This document shows, in pieces, positions 1 to 5,749 of a stretch of 6,216 nucleotides of DNA (position 1 is its first letter; every line of letters starts with the position of its first letter). Source of the DNA: Anaerolineae bacterium (GTDB lineage: Bacteria; Chloroflexota; Anaerolineae; Anaerolineales; Villigracilaceae). The translations under genes and the position numbers were made by a program. Below the pieces are notes generated by a model. The model was not told the DNA's origin, ran no database searches, and worked only from the letters and a program-made list of their open reading frames with translations. The stretch covers positions 1 to 6,216 of the forward strand of contig PLNY01000293.1 in the NCBI GenBank assembly GCA_003141915.1, written 5' to 3'.

Positions 1-344
1 ATTTCCTTCAGCCATACGGCTATGAAGTTCATGCAGCGATGGCAAATGGGTGTTTGCATCTCAAATCCGCGGTAACGCAAGTTGCCAAAGATACACTGTT
101 GATCAACCCGGCGTGGACGGATAAAAAGAATTTCGCCGGAATGAAATTCATCGAGATCGATCCATCCGAACCGTCTGCTGCGAATGCTTTATTGATCGGC
201 GATACGATCTTATTTCCCAAAGCTTTCCCAAAGACGCGTAAGAAATTGGCAGATGCGGGAATCAAGATAGTGGATGTAGATGTTGATGAACTTGCAAAAG
301 CCGAAGGCGCATTGACCTGCTGTTCGTTGATTTTTGAAAATTAA
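1..344 (+). CDS. Dimethylarginine dimethylaminohydrolase-like protein, C-terminal part (5' end outside window)
   Basis: The open frame enters the window without a start (first full codon at 3) and ends at TAA 342-344. About 113 residues are visible. They match the C-terminal half of the DDAH branch of the amidinotransferase superfamily, which hydrolyses N-methylated arginines to citrulline and methylamines in the cytoplasm. Visible hallmarks are CLHLKSAV, whose His (57-59) corresponds to the catalytic His of the family, then DPSEPSAANAL, a family-typical segment, and the terminal ALTCCSLIF. In known DDAHs the first Cys of that CC pair is the nucleophile (here codon 318-320). Usual length is about 255-285 residues, so more than half lies upstream. 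The ATG at 39 is internal and should not be taken as the start. Substrate could differ from methylarginine, since the N-terminal substrate-binding residues are not visible. The family call is firm, the exact substrate less so. Confidence 0.88.
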   Translation, partial: FLQPYGYEVHAAMANGCLHLKSAVTQVAKDTLLINPAWTDKKNFAGMKFIEIDPSEPSAANALLIGDTILFPKAFPKTRKKLADAGIKIVDVDVDELAKAEGALTCCSLIFEN

Positions 345-378
345 TTGGGCGCCATGAATGCAGTTCAATCAAAATCTT

Positions 379-444
379 GCCACGGATTACACGAATTTGC
401 ACGGATTCTAAAAACCTTCCGTGACAATCTGTGAAATCAGTGGC
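379..444. repeat. Imperfect 26-bp inverted repeat built from ~10-bp units
   Basis: The left arm 379-404 and the reverse complement of the right arm 419-444 agree at 20 of 26 positions, around a 14-nt A/T-rich centre. Each arm is itself quasi-periodic. CAC starts at 381, 390 and 400 in the left arm (CACGGATT, CACGAATT, CACGGATT), and GTG starts at 421, 431 and 440 in the right arm. The spacing is close to one helical turn. It lies between the DDAH-like gene and the rhodanese gene and encodes nothing recognisable. It could fold as a hairpin in the DDAH transcript, be a copy of a dispersed palindromic repeat, or serve as a protein-binding site. Copy number in the genome is unknown from here. Confidence 0.6.
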
Positions 445-471
445 GAAAAAATAATTTCGTAAGAGATCATC

Positions 472-819
472 ATGACAATTCCCGAAATTACCGTTGAAGA
501 ACTGGCGAAGAAATTAAAGTCGAAGGATCAATTTATTTTGTTGGATGTGCGCGAGCCGTCGGAGTTGGAGCAGGCCAAGATAACGGATACCCGTCTCGAG
601 GTGGTGCCGATGAGCCGCTTGGGGAACGAAGGGACAAATGCACTTTCCGAATCAGCGCGTTCCAAAGGCGCCGAGATTTATGTCATGTGCCATCATGGAA
701 ATCGCAGTATGCAGGTAACAGGCTGGCTGGTTTCCCAAGGTTGGGCAAATGTCCATAATGTATCCGGCGGGATTGATGCATTCGCCCGAACGATTGATCC
801 CACAATCGGGATTTATTAA
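472..819 (+). CDS. Single-domain rhodanese-like sulfurtransferase
   Basis: This is a 115-residue protein made of one rhodanese domain and nothing else. It has no signal peptide or membrane segment, so it is probably cytoplasmic. Residues 24-29 are LDVREP, the conserved strand and acidic loop of rhodaneses. Residues 73-79 are CHHGNRS, the active-site loop with Cys73 positioned to carry a persulfide. Residues 99-103 are the conserved GGIDA. The tail DPTIGIY resembles the usual DP..P.Y end of this group. The likely role is persulfide or sulfur transfer to an unknown acceptor. An active Cys-containing loop of six residues fits sulfurtransferases better than Cdc25-like phosphatases. The start ATG 472 is preceded by a weak purine-rich AAGAG about 6 nt upstream. 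No partner gene for sulfur metabolism is adjacent, and the DDAH gene upstream is 127 bp away. Confidence 0.9.
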   Translation: MTIPEITVEELAKKLKSKDQFILLDVREPSELEQAKITDTRLEVVPMSRLGNEGTNALSESARSKGAEIYVMCHHGNRSMQVTGWLVSQGWANVHNVSGGIDAFARTIDPTIGIY

Positions 820-836
820 CCAGAACAGATATAACA

Positions 837-863
837 GCAGGTCGGACTAGCAGTCCGACCTGC
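837..863. terminator. Perfect 12-bp stem hairpin between convergent genes, probable bidirectional terminator
   Basis: GCAGGTCGGACT (837-848) pairs exactly with AGTCCGACCTGC (852-863) around a 3-nt AGC loop. It sits 17 bp after the rhodanese stop and 5 bp after the end of the convergent M14 gene. On the + strand it is followed by AATGTTTATTT, a moderate T-rich tail. On the - strand the tail (TGTTATATCTGTT) is weaker. Position and symmetry support transcription termination in both directions. A dispersed palindromic repeat used as a terminator is equally possible. Confidence 0.75.
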
Positions 864-868
864 AATGT

Positions 869-2542
869 TTATTTCAATTCCAATTCCGTTCTCACAACTC
901 CAGCGCGTTCATGACGGGCGCTCACTTTGACTTTTCCGCCTTTCGGTGCGCGCACGATCCATTCCACTTTCAAACGGTCGTTCGTCCCTTCGCCTCCTAG
1001 AGCGGCTTCCTTGTAAGCGCGTCCTTCCAATTGACCCAATTCCTCGCGCGGTTTGCCGGTTTCCAGTTTCGCGCCTTTCGGGATTTCGATCTCGCAAACC
1101 AAGCCGCGCACTTTTCTCTCAAGCGCTTTCTGCGTAACATAACTGGGAAGCCAACCCGTATTTTCAACGACAACTCGCACGCGATAGGTTTTATCTCCAA
1201 GCGCAGTGACATTGGCCTCGCGCAGATTCAATTTCGGCGAGATGAGCGCATGCCAGATCAGCCATTTGGGGAATCGCTCGATTTCACTTTCCAAAAATTC
1301 AGCGGGCGGATTCGTCCACGTGTGCAAATGATCCCATCCTCCTAATTCCACTTTGCCCAATTGTGGATGATCGAACCGATACCAGTCCACATAGCCTTTG
1401 CCTTTGAGTTTCGCGTCGCTCCACTTGAGAATCTTCAAGTCGTCGGCTACCGGATGTTCGCGGAACCAATCAATATATTTATAGTTCTTTATTCCGGCTC
1501 GCATGATCGGACTCCATATCTCAATCGTCCAGGCGAAGATGCCGAGGTGGTCGTACATCCATGTATCGAATGCGCCGGTGGTGAATGATTTGGGATGATA
1601 TTTGAAATCATGAAAGACCGAGATATTCGGATAACCCGTCAGCTTGGTGCCTTCATCGCCAATCTTTTTATATGTCCACAAATCCTCGGCGGGAAATTCA
1701 TCATCGGCACGATCATCATAAGGACGCATGATGGTTGCCGCAAACGTGTGGAACGAAACCGCACCCGTTATATTTTTATGCTTGACGATAAAGTCAATTT
1801 GATTGCGGACTTCGGGTTCGCTGGTGGGATACGGTCCCGCGCCGTGCTGTTCTGATTCCGTGCGCCATGCAATGGGATAGTTGCGATTCAAATCCAGACC
1901 TTCTTTCGGGCTGCGCAATTGAATCGTCACGCCGTCGTAGTTCTTCAAAAACCCTTCGGGCAGAACGCGATAATATTTTCCGCCGGTTTCGGTGGGCTCG
2001 CGTCGAATAAGTAAACGCGCCTCATTCGGATGCCGCTTCCAGGTCCCGTTTGGATCGGGCACGCGCATTAATAAAATACGTCCATCGCCGTCAATATCTT
2101 CTTCGAGCAATCCGTCCACCGGCTCTTCGTCATACGGATATGGCCGCGTGCTTGAGCGAATCACTTTAGGCTTGTCAGCGAGCGCCCATTCCGCACCGTC
2201 GGGATTGAGACGCGGCACAATATAAAATGCGCGCGAATCCAGCGCTGCTGTGACCTGTTTATCTTTTCCATATTTCGTGGCGAGCGTGTGGATGAAATAC
2301 AAACACGCCGCAGACGCCGTGACTTCGGACGCATGGATGTTGCCGTCCACCCACAAGGCGGGCTTGTCCGCATCATCACCGGATTTGAAATTCGTTGCGG
2401 TGATGAGCCAGATATCTCGGCTCTCATAACTTTTGCCGATGCTTTCGAGCTTGAATAGCTTTGGATATTCTTTAACGTAGGCCTTGAGAAGCTGGGTCAG
2501 TTCGTCGTAGCGATAGAATTTGTTGAAGCGAGGTCTGGGCAT
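869..2542 (-). CDS. M14-family zinc metallocarboxypeptidase
   Basis: The protein has 557 residues from the ATG at 2542. That start is chosen because GGAGG (2548-2552) lies 5 nt upstream, whereas the in-frame TTG at 2554 overlaps this site. It removes C-terminal residues or related amide-linked groups using one Zn. The HxxE zinc motif is at His70/Glu73 (GNIHASE) and the third ligand at His265 (SFHT). The substrate-carboxylate loop is DLNRNYP (Asn219-Arg220-Asn221), and the general-base Glu is Glu341 in WTIEIWSP. NPDG at 113-116 is also family-typical. An insert at about 120-215 contains DIDGDGR (149-155), which looks like an acidic Ca-type loop, and is larger than in classic carboxypeptidase A. 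After the catalytic domain (to about 360) there is a further ~190-residue C-terminal region, probably beta-rich. No signal peptide is visible, so it is likely cytoplasmic, or exported by an unseen route. Substrate preference cannot be read. Confidence 0.93.
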   Translation of the reverse strand: MPRPRFNKFYRYDELTQLLKAYVKEYPKLFKLESIGKSYESRDIWLITATNFKSGDDADKPALWVDGNIHASEVTASAACLYFIHTLATKYGKDKQVTAALDSRAFYIVPRLNPDGAEWALADKPKVIRSSTRPYPYDEEPVDGLLEEDIDGDGRILLMRVPDPNGTWKRHPNEARLLIRREPTETGGKYYRVLPEGFLKNYDGVTIQLRSPKEGLDLNRNYPIAWRTESEQHGAGPYPTSEPEVRNQIDFIVKHKNITGAVSFHTFAATIMRPYDDRADDEFPAEDLWTYKKIGDEGTKLTGYPNISVFHDFKYHPKSFTTGAFDTWMYDHLGIFAWTIEIWSPIMRAGIKNYKYIDWFREHPVADDLKILKWSDAKLKGKGYVDWYRFDHPQLGKVELGGWDHLHTWTNPPAEFLESEIERFPKWLIWHALISPKLNLREANVTALGDKTYRVRVVVENTGWLPSYVTQKALERKVRGLVCEIEIPKGAKLETGKPREELGQLEGRAYKEAALGGEGTNDRLKVEWIVRAPKGGKVKVSARHERAGVVRTELELK

Positions 2543-2547
2543 GATGT

Positions 2548-2552
2548 CCTCC
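2548..2552 (-). promoter_or_regulatory. Shine-Dalgarno site GGAGG for the M14 gene
   Basis: On the - strand GGAGG is followed by ACATC and then ATG (2542). The 5-nt spacing is good. The site falls inside the four codons that would be added by starting at the in-frame TTG 2554, so it rules that start out as the main one. Confidence 0.8.
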
Positions 2553-2554
2553 AA

Positions 2555-2636
2555 TCAAGATTACTGATTTTAACACGCAACTCGATTCTGATTTCCCGAA
2601 TTACACTAGATTCTCCCCGCTCTTGATTTTGTTTTC
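2555..2636. other. Intergenic gap upstream of the M14 gene
   Basis: This A/T-rich stretch lies between the DegV remnant and the M14 gene. It holds the upstream region of the M14 gene, but I see no convincing -35/-10 pair (only a TAAAAT-like hexamer near 2570) and no hairpin that could end transcription from the beta-propeller side. The M14 gene may therefore be read partly from upstream transcription. Confidence 0.4.
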
Positions 2637-2816
2637 TCAATCTTTAACCGGATAATAACATAGACCGGCTGTTCCCGGCCCGATATGGACCGCAAGGGCT
2701 GGCGAGAGTTCCGCAAACATGGACTCAACCACATTCACTTTGGCTTCCACCAATTCCTTGATCTTCTCCACCTCGCGTTGTGCAACCACTTTGACTTTTT
2801 CACCTTCAGTTTTCAT
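2637..2816 (-). pseudogene. Orphan C-terminal fragment of a DegV family protein
   Basis: A 59-codon frame runs from ATG 2816 to TGA 2637. It contains ELSPALAVHIGPGTAGLCYY, which resembles the conserved C-terminal strand and loop of DegV fatty-acid-binding proteins (typically SPVIGxHxGPGxxGxxYY). It is preceded by a charged helix-like stretch with REVEKIKELVEAKV. Complete DegV proteins are about 280 residues, so the fatty-acid-binding N-terminal domain is missing. In the same frame a TAG at 2838-2840 closes the reading frame just upstream, so no 5' part survives here. The ATG overlaps the stop of the upstream beta-propeller gene (ATGA, 2813-2816), so translational coupling is possible but may be accidental. 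No promoter or ribosome site of its own is apparent. The family match is by motif reading only. I judge it a decayed remnant, while a recycled small protein remains possible. Confidence 0.62.
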
Positions 2817-4155
2817 TTTGGCTTCAGGAAGACGAGGCTATCATCACTCCGTTGCTCATCATAATAGAAAACATCATCTCCACGGATTTCTCCAATCAAG
2901 TATCTAAAGGGAGGTCCATTTACATCAACCATACTCAAAAAGTGATTGGCATCAATCCATGCAGCGTCCACTACATAAATCGATGGCTTATCAAGAGAAG
3001 TTAAAAGAGTGGAATTATGAATTATCAAATGTTTGCTGTTCGAGCTCCAGGAAAAATCTGGACGAGAGTCATCCTGCTCAAAGACTTGCGTTTGTCCAGT
3101 GACCAGATTGCCAAGATAAAGGTTTGGCTGGCATTCGCCGCCATAAGCAATCCAATTCCCATCCGGGGAAATCGCAATCAAATCTCCCATAGGCGGCGGG
3201 TCGAGTGGAATTTGGACAGCATTATCGTCATCAATCGTATAGCGCCACATGGTATAGGCAGTAAGGGAATCGCACGCTGTAGTGCTATAAGTTTGGTCGG
3301 GAGCCGCCACGATCAAGCCGCTCGAATCGGGCAGCCAGGACAAGGTTGGGGAAGGAAATGTATTATAGCTGGGTGTGTAGGGCAAAATATTGTCATGGAT
3401 CAGCCTACCGTCTAGGGTAAAGATTTTCATGCCATCCTTTGTCCCGACCGCCAGCATCTTTCCATCGGGTGAAAGCTTGATATTATCAGGGATACTACTG
3501 ACATTAATGTTTCCGACGACCTGCCCCAAGTCCACCAGTTTCCTGATCTTTCCCGTATCTGTATCTGCAAGAAAAGCAGTGGTTGGGCAGAGTGAATTAG
3601 CATCCTGTTGATTATTGCATTGAACAACCGCAAAAAACAACAGATGAGTGTTGGGGACAAAACTAACTGCACCAAATGAACCCCACTGGTCAGTTGAAAG
3701 GATTAAGCGCTTATGTGTGCCATCAGTGTTGATTGCGTAGATTTTAGTTCCATCTTCCTGGGGAAAAACAACCTTCTGATTGTCGTCTGAAAGTATAGGA
3801 GAGAATGGGCGTGTGGTTGTTTCCTCAAAGTGGGCCAATTTGACTGGCGGCTCGTTCCCATCCTGAAAATACAAGTTGAAATCCTGATAGACTAGCATGA
3901 CATATCCATCCAATGAAAATATCGGGAGCGGACCTGGTGGAGGAAATACAAAAACCGGGTGAGCTGAAGTGGGGGTATCCGTGATTGCGGAGGGCGTGTT
4001 TGTTGCCATTTCGCTTGCAGTTGGAGGCGCGGACGTGAATGTCGGTACGCTGGCGAACGTAGGCGTTGGCTGTTTTGATGGAACGGTTCCACAAGCAGCC
4101 AGGAGGGCAATAAAAATCAGCCAGAAAATCGTTCCGGTGCCAATTTTGTGGTCAT
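2813..4155 (-). CDS. Beta-propeller (WD40/TolB-like) lipoprotein with a disrupted start (probable 1-nt frameshift)
   Basis: The frame ending at TGA 2813 stays open back to a TAG at 4166-4168. It includes a clear lipoprotein signal, IFWLIFIALLAACG, with the lipobox Cys at codon 4091-4093, then a Thr/Pro/Ser-rich linker of about 40 residues. No ATG, GTG or TTG occurs in this frame before the lipobox. The first in-frame ATG (4009) lies after it and would yield a 398-residue protein lacking export. ATG 4155 is in another frame. Adding one A to the run 4144-4147 would give MTTKIGTGTIFW joined to the signal, a 447-residue protein. In that numbering, propeller-type repeats occur at 120-131 (ILSDDNQKVVF), 227-237 (LSPDGK), 272-284 (LPDSSGL), 328-339 (ISPDGNWIAYG) and 367-379. 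They resemble PD40/WD40-like blades. The likely role is a membrane-anchored extracytoplasmic binding or scaffold protein. Ligand and partners are unknown. Whether the break is real cannot be told from one sequence. Confidence 0.8.
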
Positions 4156-4162
4156 TGCAAAT

Positions 4163-4192
4163 ATTCTACACCAAAAGTTCACAGACTCTTAA
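4163..4192 (-). promoter_or_regulatory. Possible promoter for the beta-propeller lipoprotein gene
   Basis: On the - strand TTAAGA (4187-4192, 4 of 6 to the -35 consensus) is followed after 18 nt by TAGAAT (4163-4168, 5 of 6 to TATAAT). ATG 4155 begins 7 nt after the -10 box, so a transcript from it would be nearly or fully leaderless. No Shine-Dalgarno is visible before that ATG, which is consistent. Weak on its own. Confidence 0.35.
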
Positions 4193-4200
4193 AAGTACGG

Positions 4201-4229
4201 TTGACCATCCCTTCGTTTGCTCTTACAAT
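4201..4229 (+). promoter_or_regulatory. Sigma70-type promoter upstream of kamA
   Basis: TTGACC (4201-4206, 5 of 6 to TTGACA) and TACAAT (4224-4229, 5 of 6 to TATAAT) are separated by the optimal 17 nt. Transcription would begin near 4236 and give a leader of roughly 145 nt before kamA. A perfect TATAAT also occurs at 4279-4284, but with no good -35, so it is at best a secondary promoter. Confidence 0.62.
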
Positions 4230-4249
4230 GGTAGGGCGTTCTCCTACCA
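4229..4249 (+). other. Hairpin at the 5' edge of the kamA leader
   Basis: TGGTAGG (4229-4235) pairs perfectly with CCTACCA (4243-4249) around a 7-nt loop. It overlaps the predicted transcription start of the kamA promoter, so most of it would be at or next to the 5' end of the RNA, or would act as a DNA palindrome (operator) over the start site. There is no T-tract after it, so it is not a terminator. I recognise no known riboswitch in the remaining leader. Confidence 0.4.
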
Positions 4250-4380
4250 CTTTATTAATGATGGGATATGTTTGCGTTTATAATGCTGGTTTCTATCGCC
4301 CCGACCACGATCCTCCGCGCTCCATTACTCGTGCTTGGTTGTCATTTAATTAACCTTATAAACTATCGGAGGAAAATTCT

Positions 4381-5727
4381 ATGTTTACGACTCTTCTTTC
4401 CAAACGCGCTCCCGCCTATGCTGATGTTCCCGAGGAAAAGTGGAACGATTGGCGCTGGCAGTTAAGTCACCGCTTGAATACGGTGGAAGAAATTGAAAAA
4501 GTCTTTTTGTTGACTGAGTCTGAAAAGAATGCGCTGAATTCCAGCGGCTTGTTCCGCGTGGACATTACGCCGTACTTTATCTCGTTGATTGATGCCGACG
4601 ACGCGGAAGACCCGATCAGAAAGCAGGTGATCCCAACCGCGGCAGAGATGGTTCCGTTTACATCCATGATGGAAGATTCTCTTGCGGAGGACCGCCACTC
4701 TCCCGTGCCGGGGCTGGTTCACCGGTATCCGGATAGAGTCCTGATGCTGGTAACTACGCAGTGCGCCTCGTATTGCAGATATTGCACGCGCTCGCGCATC
4801 GTCGGAGACCCGAGCGCGACGTTTTCGCGTCACGAATTCGAGATGCAGATCGAGTATCTCAAGCGCACGCCGCAAGTGCGCGATGTCCTGCTTTCAGGGG
4901 GCGACCCGCTGGTGCTGGCACCAAAAATCCTCGAAGAGATTCTGACGCGTCTGCGCGAGATTCCGCATATCGAAATCGTCCGCATCGGTTCGCGCGTGCC
5001 CGTGTTCATGCCCATGCGTATCACACAGGAATTATGTGATATGCTCGGTAGGTTCCATCCGCTGTGGCTGAACATTCACGTCAACCATCCGAATGAGATC
5101 ACCCAGGAATTGGCCGATGCCTGCGACCGCATGAGCCGCGCTGGTATCCCGCTGGGCAACCAGTCCGTTCTTTTGGCCGGGATCAATGATTGCGTCCACA
5201 TCCAACGCGAATTGGTCCAGAAGTTGACGCGCATCCGTGTCCGCCCATATTATCTTTATCAGTGCGACCTAGTCGAGGGTGCGGGACACTTCCGCACGCC
5301 GGTTGCAAAGGGCATCGAGATCATGGAAGGTCTGCGCGGCCACACCTCCGGTTACGCGGTCCCGCAATTTATCGTGGATGCGCCCGGCGGCGGCGGAAAG
5401 ATTCCGGTGATGCCCAACTATCTGCTTAGCATGTCCGATCACAAAGTCATCGTGCGCAATTACGAAGGATATGTTACAACCTATGAAGAGCCGACTGAAT
5501 ACAAAGCGCACGATCCAAAGACGTGCAAATATTGCCAGAGCAAACGCATGGAGCCCGGTCAGACCGGACTGACCGGCCTGCTGGATGGCGACGAAATGTT
5601 CATCAAGCCTTCGGGCTTCGACGAAATCCATGACCGCAATGGCATTCAGCATCGCCTGAAAGATTCGAAGAAGTGGCAGCCGCTTGGCATTGGCGCCGGC
5701 GATGCTGTTCATCACGATGAAGCTTAA
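4381..5727 (+). CDS. kamA: Lysine 2,3-aminomutase (KamA), radical SAM/PLP enzyme
   Basis: This 448-residue protein interconverts L-lysine and L-beta-lysine, the first step of lysine fermentation and the source of beta-lysine for Nepsilon-acetyl-beta-lysine or antibiotics. The radical-SAM cluster motif CxxxCxxC is Cys128/Cys132/Cys135 (CASYCRYC), followed by TR (Arg137), which matches the substrate-carboxylate Arg of the clostridial enzyme. SGGDP is at 172-176. The PLP lysine is Lys340 in PGGGGK. Asp296 (CDLVEG) and Asp333 (VDAPGG) correspond to the two Asp that hold the lysine side-chain amine. Their presence favours lysine over glutamate 2,3-aminomutase. Cys271, Cys382 and Cys385 (CKYC) may bind the structural zinc. 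Length exceeds EpmB (~340), and a C-terminal tail of about 50 residues follows the CKYC region. ATG 4381 has GGAGG at 4368-4372, 8 nt upstream. No ablB acetyltransferase or lysine-fermentation partner is visible next to it. Confidence 0.95.
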   Translation: MFTTLLSKRAPAYADVPEEKWNDWRWQLSHRLNTVEEIEKVFLLTESEKNALNSSGLFRVDITPYFISLIDADDAEDPIRKQVIPTAAEMVPFTSMMEDSLAEDRHSPVPGLVHRYPDRVLMLVTTQCASYCRYCTRSRIVGDPSATFSRHEFEMQIEYLKRTPQVRDVLLSGGDPLVLAPKILEEILTRLREIPHIEIVRIGSRVPVFMPMRITQELCDMLGRFHPLWLNIHVNHPNEITQELADACDRMSRAGIPLGNQSVLLAGINDCVHIQRELVQKLTRIRVRPYYLYQCDLVEGAGHFRTPVAKGIEIMEGLRGHTSGYAVPQFIVDAPGGGGKIPVMPNYLLSMSDHKVIVRNYEGYVTTYEEPTEYKAHDPKTCKYCQSKRMEPGQTGLTGLLDGDEMFIKPSGFDEIHDRNGIQHRLKDSKKWQPLGIGAGDAVHHDEA

Positions 5728-5749
5728 TCTACTTAAGGAGAATACTAAT

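Noticed and set aside
39..41. ATG as start of the DDAH-like gene
   Set aside because: The frame is open and family-like upstream (QPYGYEVHAA) and the family needs about 150 more N-terminal residues, so this Met is internal.
379..407. CRISPR-like or tandem repeat array
   Set aside because: Units are about 10 bp with no spacers and are arranged as an inverted repeat, so it is not a CRISPR.
2552..2554. TTG start for the M14 gene, adding four residues
   Set aside because: GGAGG lies within the added codons and is ideally placed for ATG 2542 instead.
3017..3415. 132-codon + strand frame opposite the beta-propeller gene
   Set aside because: Antisense to a frame with clear propeller repeats, and it carries no motif or ribosome site.
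4279..4284. Perfect TATAAT as the main kamA promoter
   Set aside because: No acceptable -35 at 17-18 nt; the TTGACC/TACAAT pair at 4201-4229 is better. Kept only as a possible secondary promoter.
4268..4465. 65-codon + strand frame starting in the kamA leader
   Set aside because: It overlaps the kamA start in another frame, has no good ribosome site and no recognisable domain. The strong GGAGG belongs to kamA.
4462..4875. 137-codon - strand frame inside kamA
   Set aside because: Antisense shadow of kamA, Arg-rich with no recognisable family.
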